NCBI GenBank assembly: GCA_965657965.1
Contig: CBFHQM010000013.1
Span: 1 to 58,990 of the forward strand
Reading direction: 5' to 3'
DNA length: 58,990 bases
Source: UBA8752 sp965657965
GTDB taxonomy: Bacteria > Bacteroidota > Bacteroidia > Flavobacteriales_D > Sanyastnellaceae
Below, piece by piece: positions 51,413-58,990 of this stretch. Under the pieces are notes generated by a model. The model searched no databases. It had not been told where the DNA came from and saw only the letters and a program-made list of their open reading frames with translations. Numbering within the stretch: the first letter of the stretch is position 1; every line of letters starts with the position of its first letter. Made by a program: the position numbers and the translations under genes.

Positions 51413-53169
51413 TGGAATGGGACAGGTTGTCCAGCAGGGATGGAAAAAATAGGGTAACGGTTCGCTGTGCCTTCGGCATGCTTCGATCGCTGGTAAATGA
51501 AATCCAATTGTCGCCTCCCTCCCATTTCCATTCCATCGGTTTCCATCTTGGCTTTTTCGCGCGCCAAGTCTTCTTGAAGTGCGGGGTCCTCTTGAAGCAG
51601 TTTTGCTGCAGTCTCTTCAAAAACGTAAGACGAGAAGTATTCTTTTTGTTGGAGCGCGCTGTCAAAGAAATTCCAGGCTAGAAAAGCGTCGATCCCTTCT
51701 GGACTTAATGTTTCAAGGAGATAGCGGGCAGCAGGTTGATCAAGAGGAAGGATCAAGTCGCCTTCGAAGAGTTGAACCATTTCCATTCGACGGTCAATCT
51801 TGGAAACTGTCCGGTAGTGGTGGCCTTCATAGGGCCGCTTAGCCGCGGTATGTTCCAAAATGTGGGCCACTTCGACAACCAGTGTGGTGTCGTTGGAGCA
51901 CGTGGTAAAGGAAATGCCATTGGCTTGGAGTCGCTCGATGACATGACGCCAAGCTTGGGGAACGATGAATGCAGCTGGAACGCGCACGGCACTCGTGGCT
52001 TTGTAAGTGTGCAGGTGCGGGATGTACTCTGTCCAAGGCGATTGGCGATCATAACGCAGCCGGCGTTCCCCACTCACATTGCTCCATTCATAGCGTGCAG
52101 TGTAGCCGGTAAAGAGCAGGGAGTCTGTGGCGGTTTTGTCGAGTGTCCACGACACGGCGTGTTCAGTGCCGCTGGTGTAGGTTTCGGCTTGGGCGTTGCG
52201 GAGCAAATGGAGGGTGTCTTTGTGGCGAATTCCGCACTCGAGTACGGACTCAAGAAAACGAAGTGTGGCCGCCACGCGGTCTGGAAACGGCTTGAGCATG
52301 TGGGCTTCTGATGTGAATCCAATGGCATGATGCAGAGCGGCATAGCCGGTTGAATATCGAGGAGTTTCGAGGAAGTCTTGTATGCCGGAATCAGGGGTGT
52401 CTTCCAGGCTGTAGACATAGGGAACCATGGCAGATCCGCGGTTGTCCATTTCGGAATAGAGTTCGGGCACCAAAGTGTGTTCGAGCCACTCTCCAAGAGG
52501 CCCACCTAGTTTGTCGGGTTGCGTGGCGATGAGGGTCATTTCGGCAGGATAGTCAGCGCCGTTTGAGGTGTGTGTGTCCACGAAAATGTCGGGGCCAAAC
52601 GACGTAAACATGGCGTTGAATGCGAGTGCATTTCGACTGTCACACTTGATGAAGTCCCGGTTCAGGTCCAAATTTCTTGCGTTCCCGCGGAAGCCATACT
52701 CTGCTGGGCCATTTTGATTGGCACGAGAGCAGCAATTTCGACGAAGGCCTCCTCCTACGTTGTACATGGGAACAATGCCAATGCAGACGTCTTTGGACAG
52801 GCGACCTTCTGCGAGCAAAGAGGTGGCCCAGGCGATGGAGGCGTTGACGCCACAGGGTTCACCGGGATGGATGGCATTGTTGATGAGGATTTTGAGCTCG
52901 GCATCTTTGGGCCCCATTGTGAACAGGTTCAAAGGGCGACCCACATCTGAGGTCCCAAATTCACTGAATTGCGTGAGGTCGGGAAATTGAGCATGCAATG
53001 CGGTGAAAGCGGCTTGGGCCTCCGCCCAAGTGGGAGTTTCGCCCAATGAAGAGCCAGGCGCTTGGCCCTGAGCCATGGAGCAGAACAAGGCCAATGTGGT
53101 GGCCAGGCACCATTTTTTGAATGTCTGAGTGAACGCGAGATTCAGTCGAAGAGCGGCGTTGTTGTCCAT
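51409..53169 (-). CDS. M14 family zinc carboxypeptidase, exported
   Basis: The protein has 586 residues. The signal peptide runs to about residue 36 (SMAQGQ). Zinc ligands are HPGE at 101-104 and the His of VDTHTSNGA near 200; RNLDLNRDF (about 165-173) is an M14 signature, and the catalytic glutamate is probably in GFTSEAHML. The C-terminal ~280 residues have no recognised domain. It probably removes residues from peptides or cell-wall material in the periplasm. It is translationally coupled to the downstream esterase gene and diverges from the YqgE gene across 36 bases. Confidence 0.85.
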   Translation of the reverse strand: MDNNAALRLNLAFTQTFKKWCLATTLALFCSMAQGQAPGSSLGETPTWAEAQAAFTALHAQFPDLTQFSEFGTSDVGRPLNLFTMGPKDAELKILINNAIHPGEPCGVNASIAWATSLLAEGRLSKDVCIGIVPMYNVGGGLRRNCCSRANQNGPAEYGFRGNARNLDLNRDFIKCDSRNALAFNAMFTSFGPDIFVDTHTSNGADYPAEMTLIATQPDKLGGPLGEWLEHTLVPELYSEMDNRGSAMVPYVYSLEDTPDSGIQDFLETPRYSTGYAALHHAIGFTSEAHMLKPFPDRVAATLRFLESVLECGIRHKDTLHLLRNAQAETYTSGTEHAVSWTLDKTATDSLLFTGYTARYEWSNVSGERRLRYDRQSPWTEYIPHLHTYKATSAVRVPAAFIVPQAWRHVIERLQANGISFTTCSNDTTLVVEVAHILEHTAAKRPYEGHHYRTVSKIDRRMEMVQLFEGDLILPLDQPAARYLLETLSPEGIDAFLAWNFFDSALQQKEYFSSYVFEETAAKLLQEDPALQEDLAREKAKMETDGMEMGGRRQLDFIYQRSKHAEGTANRYPIFSIPAGQPVPFQ

Positions 53170-53205
53170 TCCTTTTATCTAAGTTCAAATTTGAGAAATT
53201 GCAGC

Positions 53206-53796
53206 ATGGAAATCGTGCCTTCAGGCAAAGTGCAACCAAGAGCCGGACAATTCCTTTTGTCGGAGCCTTTTTCGAATGACCCTTGGTTTGGACGAAAGGT
53301 TGTGTTTCTCTGTGACCACGGTGAAGATGGTTCAATGGGGTTTGTCCTTGACAACGGAATGGACCGCAATTTGACAACACTTCTGCCGGATGCAGAGCAT
53401 TGGAAATTGGACCACGAAGTGCATTGTGGTGGGCCCGTGCATGAAGACAGCCTTTTTTACTTGCACCGTTTGGGTGATCAAATCGAGGGGTCAATTCCCC
53501 TATTGCCCGGCCTTTGGATGGGTGGTGATTTTGACGCTTTAAAGGCGGTTTTGGACAAAGGAAATGTGTCCTTGGGCGAGGTGCGCTTTTTTGCGGGGTA
53601 TTCGGGATGGACAGCTGGACAGCTTTCGGAAGAAATGTCGGGGAACAGCTGGTATGTGCACGATATGCCTTTGGAACTCAAAGTAAAAGAGGTCATGAAT
53701 GCGGTTCCCCTCAACCTTTGGGCCCGGATGTTGGCTTCCAAAGGGCCGGGGTTTGAGAAGGTCACAGGCCTTCCCCAAGACCCCAGTTTGAATTAA
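53206..53796 (+). CDS. YqgE/AlgH family (UPF0301) protein
   Basis: The protein has 196 residues. Family features: PRAGQFLLSEPFSNDPWFGR at the N-terminus, VFLCDHGEDGSMGFVLDN (the usual GFVLN reads GFVLD), HCGGPVHEDSLFYLHR, and FFAGYSGWTAGQLSEEM. AlgH/YqgE proteins are conserved but of poorly defined role, with links to transcriptional regulation in proteobacteria. The start at 53206 avoids a 48-residue antisense-overlapping extension. Its end overlaps the convergent DUF2797 gene by 4 bases. Confidence 0.92.
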   Translation: MEIVPSGKVQPRAGQFLLSEPFSNDPWFGRKVVFLCDHGEDGSMGFVLDNGMDRNLTTLLPDAEHWKLDHEVHCGGPVHEDSLFYLHRLGDQIEGSIPLLPGLWMGGDFDALKAVLDKGNVSLGEVRFFAGYSGWTAGQLSEEMSGNSWYVHDMPLELKVKEVMNAVPLNLWARMLASKGPGFEKVTGLPQDPSLN

Positions 53797-54635
53797 GGTT
53801 CGTCCCAGGAGAGCTGAACCCGGAACCCGGAGTGACGGCGAACATTGAAAACGCGGCCGTCGTCGAAAATCAGGTATTGCCCTTTGATGGCCGTCAATTT
53901 CCCCTCCAATTCAGGTGTTTTGGTCAAGTTGACGGATGTCACGCGTTCAGGAAATTGAGTGCCGGGAAAGGTCAGAGTGGTCACTGAATCGTCTTCCTCA
54001 AGGAAGTCCTCAAAATCAAGCGGACAGGCTTCGTAGGCCTCTTCTTTGGCTGCAAGCAGTTGTTCAGTGATGAAGGCTGGGTCTGGGTTCCCTGCGGTTA
54101 GCATGCCACGCCATTGGGTCTTGTCCATAAAGTGCGATTTCATAGCGACTTCAATCAGTCCGGCCAATTGGCGGTAAGGTGTTCTCGCCAAAACAATGGC
54201 CCCACTGGCACCTTGGTCAATCCAACGAGAGGGCACATTGGTCTCGCGCGTTACCCCCACTTTGACGCCGCTCGTGAGCGAGAGGTAGACCACATGAGGT
54301 TGGTTGTGGTGGGCCTCCTCCCATTCGGCATCTCGCAGTGCGACTCCTTCATGGATGCGACTTAATTCCGGGCGAATGATGCTTTCGACTGCCAGAGGGG
54401 AAGACTGGAAGGCCTCGTAGGACATCCCATCGCCGTAGGTTTTGCGGATGCTTCGACCAGAAACGGTGCAATGAATTTTTCCGGTGGCACCCAATCGAAT
54501 GTGACGTCCAATGCATGCTGTGAATGGGATGTCCTCGAGGGGCGATAAAATATCGGCGGATCGCCATGTGTAATCCACCATCCCGTTGGGGGATAGCGTG
54601 GCTTTCAACTTTCGGATGTTGCCTTCTCTCGTCAT
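53793..54635 (-). CDS. DUF2797 family protein lacking the usual zinc-finger cysteines
   Basis: The protein has 280 residues. The most conserved blocks of DUF2797 are present: PHVVYLSLTSGVKVGVTRET, VPSRWIDQGASGAI, QLAGLIEVAMKSHFMDKTQW. In homologues I recall from flavobacteria the segment before these carries two CxxC-like pairs; here (residues ~50-75, IHCTVSGRSIRKTYGDGMSY) only one cysteine remains. The GIY-YIG-like look of YLSLTSGVKVGVT has been noted for this family. The function is unknown. Confidence 0.82.
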   Translation of the reverse strand: MTREGNIRKLKATLSPNGMVDYTWRSADILSPLEDIPFTACIGRHIRLGATGKIHCTVSGRSIRKTYGDGMSYEAFQSSPLAVESIIRPELSRIHEGVALRDAEWEEAHHNQPHVVYLSLTSGVKVGVTRETNVPSRWIDQGASGAIVLARTPYRQLAGLIEVAMKSHFMDKTQWRGMLTAGNPDPAFITEQLLAAKEEAYEACPLDFEDFLEEDDSVTTLTFPGTQFPERVTSVNLTKTPELEGKLTAIKGQYLIFDDGRVFNVRRHSGFRVQLSWDEP

Positions 54636-54687
54636 TTTTCGCTCTGCATTTCGAAGGTAGAATTACCTTGTGGACAAACACCAAAAC

Positions 54688-55590
54688 ATGAAGAAATCAA
54701 TACTCTGGGCAGCGCTTGCGTTGCCGACCCTTGCGCTTGGCCAATTTTCCGAGACTTTCGACGATTACACTTCGGGAGACTACATCTGTGTGGTGAGTGA
54801 GAATTTCTACCCTTGGACCGCCGGAACGGAGGGCACCGATGGAGATGCGCAAGTGACCGATGAAAATGCCTATGAAAGCTTGAACTCTTTGAAGCTTGAG
54901 CAAACAGCTGCTGCAGGAGGACCGACGGATGTCCTGTTGGACATTTCTAAAAATGAAGGGAACTGGAGCTTGACCTATCAAATGTTGGTTGAGGAGGGGT
55001 TCTCTGCGTATTTCAACGTGCAAGGAACAGACGAGCCCGGTTCAGAGCAGCCAGGGAGCTGGCAACTCAATTGTGCGGTTTCCGCCGATGGAAGTGTGGC
55101 AGCCGATGGGCCATGGGGTGTTGCTGCTCCTGCGAATGTGACCATTGGAGAATGGTTCGAAGTTCGCGTGGTGGTCGACTTGGATCAGGGGCTTGCCAAG
55201 TTTTGGTTGGCTGGAAATGAGGTGGCTCAGTTCCCTTACGTAGGGAACTTCTCGAGCGTGAATCTCTTTGCCTTCGGCGATGCAACGACCGACGGATTCT
55301 ACTATGTGGATGAAGTGAACCTGGAAGTGAGCGACGTGGTCTTGGTCGGAATGAACGAAGCCGTGGCTTCTGCGTTTGATTTCGCACCCAATCCATCAAA
55401 CGGTCTTCTTCAGTTGACGGGAGTTCAACAAGCCCAGGATTTGGTCGTTTTGGATTTGATGGGGCGCGAAGTGGCCCGCCAATCCATCGAAGCTGGACAG
55501 CAAACGGTTCGGTTTGATGTTCCCGAAGGAGTGTACCTCTTTGGTTCAGCAGATCAAAGTCAACTGCGTAAGTTGGTTGTTCGTCGCTGA
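54688..55590 (+). CDS. Secreted T9SS cargo protein, jelly-roll/lectin-like
   Basis: The protein has 300 residues. The signal peptide is MKKSILWAALALPTLALGQF; the ATG at 54688 is preferred over an upstream GTG. Residues ~20-220 (FSETFDDYTSGDYI ... GEWFEVRVVVDLDQGLAKFW ... GFYYVDEVNLEV) have the pattern of a concanavalin-A-like or laminin-G-like beta sandwich, suggesting carbohydrate binding. The type A sorting domain follows (FDFAPNPSNGLLQLTG ... VPEGVYLFGS ... KLVVRR). It stands alone between a divergent DUF2797 gene and a convergent hydrolase gene. Confidence 0.75.
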   Translation: MKKSILWAALALPTLALGQFSETFDDYTSGDYICVVSENFYPWTAGTEGTDGDAQVTDENAYESLNSLKLEQTAAAGGPTDVLLDISKNEGNWSLTYQMLVEEGFSAYFNVQGTDEPGSEQPGSWQLNCAVSADGSVAADGPWGVAAPANVTIGEWFEVRVVVDLDQGLAKFWLAGNEVAQFPYVGNFSSVNLFAFGDATTDGFYYVDEVNLEVSDVVLVGMNEAVASAFDFAPNPSNGLLQLTGVQQAQDLVVLDLMGREVARQSIEAGQQTVRFDVPEGVYLFGSADQSQLRKLVVRR

Positions 55591-55603
55591 GTGAATCTTG
55601 ACT

Positions 55604-56491
55604 TTATGAAACGGCCCTGCCTTCCTCTAGGAAGCGCAGGGTCGTTTGCGTTACCCCCTTCAGGGGGGCAGGCAATGCCGATTCGATCCAAGGTTCACGA
55701 GCGCCGAATGTGTGTGCACCATCGGAGGTGATGAACAGGGTGGGATTTTGACTCCATCCGCTCAATTGGTGAGCATGAGACAGCGGCACTGCTGGGTCAT
55801 CGGCCGCATGAACGATAAGGGATGGTCCGGGATATTGTTCCATGGCCCTTTGAATGTTCAACCTTTTGGCATGGGATTGGAAGTCGGAGTAGAATCGCCA
55901 GTCATGATGCAGTCTCTGACGTGTCCTGTGGTTGATGATCTCCATTCGCCCTTCTTTTTCCCAGGTCAATAGGGCGTCTCCTGTGGGGAATCGGCTGTTG
56001 AAATCGGCCACGGAGGCCCATGTGATCAAATGGCTAACGCCATTCCATCCCCGGTGCAAACAGGCGGCATTGGCTTCCGCTGCAGTCAGACATGCAATGC
56101 CTCCACCCCGACTGTGTCCAATGATGGCCAGAGGCCCTTCATGTGTACCTGTTTTGTTCTCTGGCGTTGGGATGCGAAGGGCGGTCACAACCGCATGGGC
56201 TTCCTCCAACTCTCTGCGGTGGGTATTGGCGGCAAATCCATCGAGGTCAACAAACGTGGTTGGATGGTCTGGAGCTGTTCCATTGTAGGTGAAATTGATG
56301 CGCAGAAAGCGCCACCCTGATTGGGCCACGGCATCGCCAACTTGGGACCAAGCTCCCCAATCCATATAGCCTTTGTAGCCGTGAAGAAAGAGCACCGTGC
56401 CTTTCGCGTTGTCGCGCGGCAAATGCCATTTTCCATGAATGGGCCTCTCCCCTTCTCGCTCCAAGCAAAAGGGCAAGTGCTGAATCGTCAT
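55604..56491 (-). CDS. Alpha/beta hydrolase (serine aminopeptidase-like)
   Basis: The protein has 295 residues and no signal peptide. HGYKGYMDWGAW is the oxyanion region, GHSRGGGIACL the nucleophile elbow (Ser in GHSRGG), an Asp in VHAADDPAVPLSHAHQL and a His in DGAHTFGAREPW. The ATG at 56491 overlaps the stop of the upstream dehydrogenase gene (ATGA), which decides it over the in-frame start at 56545. Substrate unknown. Confidence 0.85.
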   Translation of the reverse strand: MTIQHLPFCLEREGERPIHGKWHLPRDNAKGTVLFLHGYKGYMDWGAWSQVGDAVAQSGWRFLRINFTYNGTAPDHPTTFVDLDGFAANTHRRELEEAHAVVTALRIPTPENKTGTHEGPLAIIGHSRGGGIACLTAAEANAACLHRGWNGVSHLITWASVADFNSRFPTGDALLTWEKEGRMEIINHRTRQRLHHDWRFYSDFQSHAKRLNIQRAMEQYPGPSLIVHAADDPAVPLSHAHQLSGWSQNPTLFITSDGAHTFGAREPWIESALPAPLKGVTQTTLRFLEEGRAVS

Positions 56492-57294
56492 GGTCGCGGT
56501 GTTTGGGGCTGAAGTTCTCGGCAAGCTTGGGCCGCATCTGGCCAAGTAAAATCGAAGCCAGTTGCCGTGATCTTGTCTGCCAAGACCCGCCTTCCAATGG
56601 GCAATTTAGTCGGGTCTACTGGACGTTCACAAGTGCCTGCAGCGTGGTAGAATGAACCACGTGAAACGGGCTTTGGTGCCACCAAATTGTAGGCCCCTTC
56701 CAAACGGTGCTCGGCGGAGAACCGAATGGCCCGAATGACGTCGGTCAAATGCACCATATTCACGGCTTCTCTTAGCCGTTCGGGCGCGCGTCCGCGTAGA
56801 AAGTGGCGTGGATTGCGCAGTGGACCAAACAACCCTCCAGCACGAAGAATGGTGGTGCGACTGGGGTCAAAAAGGCATTCGATGTCCAGCAGGCATTGTC
56901 CTGAATGCGGGCTAACTCTGCGAATGGCGTCTTCTTCTGTGTACACGCCTTCTTCGCCCGGGTAGACACTGGTGCTGCTGATGAGGACTGTCCATTCCGT
57001 TCGCGTTTGGGCATGGTTGGCGGCTTCTTGATACGCCTCCATTCCTGCGGAAGGTGGCCAAGACACGAGAAGGCTTTGACTCCGCGGCCATTCTGACTGA
57101 CCAGAACGAGGACATGCGGCATCAAACATGATGGGGTCAGCGCCATTGCGGGCAATTTCACCAGCTGTTTTTTTGGACCGGCCACTGCCCCAAACGCGAC
57201 TGTGGTCTTGGCTCAAGGACTGGCAAAGGCCTTGACCGAGCCAGCCACATCCGAGGATGCCCCAAGCGTAGATTTCTTTCACATCCAAAGCCAT
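56488..57294 (-). CDS. NAD(P)-dependent epimerase/dehydratase-like protein (YeeZ type)
   Basis: The protein has 268 residues. The Rossmann motif is WGILGCGWLGQGLCQ; LISSTSVYPGEEG, LRAGGLFGPLRNPRHFL and VNMVHLTDVIRAI are typical of the extended/atypical SDR group that includes E. coli YeeZ. The catalytic tyrosine of classical SDRs (YxxxK) is not evident, so activity is uncertain. It forms a two-gene operon with the downstream hydrolase and diverges from the TlpA-like gene across 32 bases. Confidence 0.82.
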   Translation of the reverse strand: MALDVKEIYAWGILGCGWLGQGLCQSLSQDHSRVWGSGRSKKTAGEIARNGADPIMFDAACPRSGQSEWPRSQSLLVSWPPSAGMEAYQEAANHAQTRTEWTVLISSTSVYPGEEGVYTEEDAIRRVSPHSGQCLLDIECLFDPSRTTILRAGGLFGPLRNPRHFLRGRAPERLREAVNMVHLTDVIRAIRFSAEHRLEGAYNLVAPKPVSRGSFYHAAGTCERPVDPTKLPIGRRVLADKITATGFDFTWPDAAQACRELQPQTPRP

Positions 57295-57326
57295 GTTCTG
57301 CGGCTAAATTAGCAGTCGAGTTACCG

Positions 57327-58820
57327 ATGATGTTCAAACCGTACAAGCGAATGACAATCTCCAAGTTCTTTCTCCTTTTCTCTGCAGTATGGATGTCTTC
57401 TGGGCTAATTGCTCAGTCAGAGAACCTGTTGACCTTTCAGATTGATGGTTTGGTTGAGGGAGACACGGTGTATCTGGCCAACTATTATGGCAACAAGATG
57501 TACTACGCGGACACGGCTGTTGTCGCTTCCAAAGGTCGACTGACATATTCAAGCCCCCCGGCCGAGAAGGGAGGAAAGTATGGTTTGGTTCTTCCCAAGA
57601 GCCAATTCTTAGAGCTCATCCTCACCGGTACTTCGGTGGACATCAAGGCGGACCTCGCCAATTTACCGGCAAGCGTGGAAGTCAAGACGGGCATCGACAG
57701 TCAGTTGTTTTACGACTACTTGGACTTCATTCAAGACATGCGAGAGAAAAGAGCGCCAATTGATGCTTCAGCGAAGGACAGCACCTTGTCCGAAGCCGGA
57801 CGAGCACAATTGGTGCAAGACCTTGCTGTTTTGAACCTCCAGGTGGAAGCCGAGCAAGACCGCATTCAAGAAGAGCATGGCAACACGCTTTTCGCCAAAA
57901 TGATTCGCATGGTGCGGGAACCCAATGTTCCAGAAGCGCCGCTCGATGCACCGAATCCACAACTGTGGCGGTATTACCAGTTTCGTGAACTCTACTGGGA
58001 TCGTGTGGACTTTACCGACGGTCGTTTGGTGCGTGATCCCGCTTTGCACACACTGTTGGAGCAATACTGGAACGGCGTAATGCCACAGCTTCCGGATACG
58101 GCATTGGTTGAGGTCAACAAACTGATTGAACGGTCGGCATCCGACCCTGACATGTTCAAGTATCTGGTGCATTTCTTCACGTTCTCTGCCGAGAAAAGCC
58201 AAGTCATGTGCATGGACAAAGTTTTTGTGGATTTGGTTGACCGCTACTATGCCTCAGGAAGGGCAGATTGGCTTCAGGGTGAGCAGTTGGCGAAAGTGAC
58301 AGACCGTGCGGAAGATCTCCGTTTCAGCCAATGTGGCGAGCGTATCCCAAACATCGTATTGCCCGACACCACCCAGCAGAACTGGGTGAGTCTTTACGAT
58401 GTAGAGGCCAAGTACACCCTCGTGTCTATTTGGGAGTCCACCTGTGGTCACTGTAAAAAGGAAATGCCCAAGCTTCAAGAGCTCTATGACAAATGGCACG
58501 ACAAGGGCTTGGAGATTTATGCCATAGGCAACGATTTTGAGCCTGAGCCTTGGCTGAAATACGTTCGGGAGAATGACATTCAAGACTGGATTCACGTTTC
58601 AGACAACCCAGAGGTCAACGCCGCAGACAGTGCAACGTCGCTGATCATGGCAGGGGTGACCACCCTTAAAAGCTTGAACTTTAGAACCACGTTTGATGTT
58701 TATGCGACGCCTAAAATGTTCTTGCTGGATGCCGACAAACGGGTAATGGCCAAGCAGGTTGGCGCAGAGCAAATCGATGAGATTTTGAGTCGAGAAGAGG
58801 CGTCAGTGGTGCAGGATTGA
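57327..58820 (+). CDS. TlpA/ResA-like thioredoxin-domain protein, exported
   Basis: The protein has 497 residues from the ATG at 57327 (starts at 57330 or at MTISKFF are possible). A signal peptide ends near GLIAQ. The N-terminal ~85 residues (LTFQIDGLVEGDTVYLANYY ... ELILTGTSVDIKADL) fit the DUF4369 type, then a helical DUF5106-like middle. The C-terminal thioredoxin domain has the redox motif WESTCGHCKKEMPKL and the cis-proline region YATPKMFLLD. Such proteins reduce disulfides in the periplasm, and this one could serve the exported MsrA. The stop is 1 base from the next start candidate. Confidence 0.85.
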   Translation: MMFKPYKRMTISKFFLLFSAVWMSSGLIAQSENLLTFQIDGLVEGDTVYLANYYGNKMYYADTAVVASKGRLTYSSPPAEKGGKYGLVLPKSQFLELILTGTSVDIKADLANLPASVEVKTGIDSQLFYDYLDFIQDMREKRAPIDASAKDSTLSEAGRAQLVQDLAVLNLQVEAEQDRIQEEHGNTLFAKMIRMVREPNVPEAPLDAPNPQLWRYYQFRELYWDRVDFTDGRLVRDPALHTLLEQYWNGVMPQLPDTALVEVNKLIERSASDPDMFKYLVHFFTFSAEKSQVMCMDKVFVDLVDRYYASGRADWLQGEQLAKVTDRAEDLRFSQCGERIPNIVLPDTTQQNWVSLYDVEAKYTLVSIWESTCGHCKKEMPKLQELYDKWHDKGLEIYAIGNDFEPEPWLKYVRENDIQDWIHVSDNPEVNAADSATSLIMAGVTTLKSLNFRTTFDVYATPKMFLLDADKRVMAKQVGAEQIDEILSREEASVVQD

Positions 58821-58821
58821 C

Positions 58822-58990
58822 GTGGTCAATTCGACTCCTTTGGCCTCGCCTTTATCTATGGTGGCGGCCCTCAAAGCGACGCCCTCCAAAAATGATGTGC
58901 TGTCTTGGCTGGCACAATGGGATGTGCTGGACGAAAACTTTGGTCCAGGACATCGCACAAGGTTAGAACAGGCCTTGCTAAAAACCATTG
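58822..58990 (+). CDS. Start of an unrecognised gene (partial)
   Basis: An open frame runs from GTG 58822 (or ATG 58858) to the window end without a stop. The readable product (SKNDVLSWLAQWDVLDENFG ... RTRLEQALLKTI) looks like a normal soluble protein with no signal peptide, but is too short to identify. The close spacing to the TlpA-like gene suggests one transcript. Confidence 0.4.
   Translation, partial: MVNSTPLASPLSMVAALKATPSKNDVLSWLAQWDVLDENFGPGHRTRLEQALLKTI

Overview
The window reads as a piece of a Bacteroidota genome, most likely Flavobacteriales or a close relative, from a draft or metagenome assembly (one scaffold gap of exactly 100 N). The evidence is mutually consistent. Three secreted proteins end in type IX secretion (T9SS) type A sorting domains. 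Promoters match the Bacteroidota -7 element TAnnTTTG, and Shine-Dalgarno sites are mostly absent. Transketolase is split in two genes. FISUMP-domain and GCTD-type Asp/Cys-rich surface proteins are present, and clpC, gyrA and a TPR gene lie together.

Layout. 1-5.0 kb: the tail of one FISUMP protein, a GH109-like Gfo/Idh/MocA oxidoreductase (minus) and a large secreted FISUMP protein. 5.0-8.5 kb: an RluE-type pseudouridine synthase interrupted by the gap, a TolB-like lipoprotein, an M28 aminopeptidase lipoprotein and the RNase P RNA gene. 8.6-16.8 kb: a histone-H1-like AT-hook protein, 1-pyrroline-5-carboxylate dehydrogenase, and a 1800-residue protein with PD40 repeats, an alanine-rich helical repeat and SPOR domains. 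16.9-23.7 kb: ribosomal protein S1 with unusual tails, then pyrR-pyrB-STAS-T9SS cargo-RNase Z and an orphan LuxR-type regulator. 23.8-28.7 kb: ilvE, an outer-membrane-type protein, a lipoprotein MsrA, a DUF6913-like gene and dapA. 28.7-32.0 kb (minus): the two transketolase halves with a von Willebrand A protein gene between them. 32.1-40.7 kb: ychF, a small lipoprotein, an FtsB/DivIC protein and clpC (minus), gyrA and a TPR protein. 40.7-41.4 kb: a gene-poor segment bounded by 21-bp direct repeats carrying a palindrome that resembles a Xer/dif core. 41.4-50.5 kb: a T9SS cargo protein (minus), then a tightly coupled plus-strand run of paaZ, an S41-like protease, an unknown secreted protein, a GH92 alpha-mannosidase and a class III aminotransferase. 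50.5-59 kb: hydrolases, an M14 peptidase, YqgE, a DUF2797 protein, another T9SS cargo protein, a YeeZ-like dehydrogenase, a TlpA-like thioredoxin protein and the start of an unrecognised gene.

Together the window mixes core housekeeping (RNase P, S1, GyrA, ClpC, PyrB, IlvE, DapA, YchF) with exported degradative functions (M28, M14 and S41 peptidases, GH92, GH109), as expected for a heterotroph feeding on protein and glycoprotein. No ribosomal RNA, tRNA, insertion sequence or CRISPR array was seen. The items most worth a second look are the repeat-bounded segment at 40.7-41.4 kb, the VWA gene between the transketolase halves, the H1-like chromatin protein, and the short leader of rpsA.
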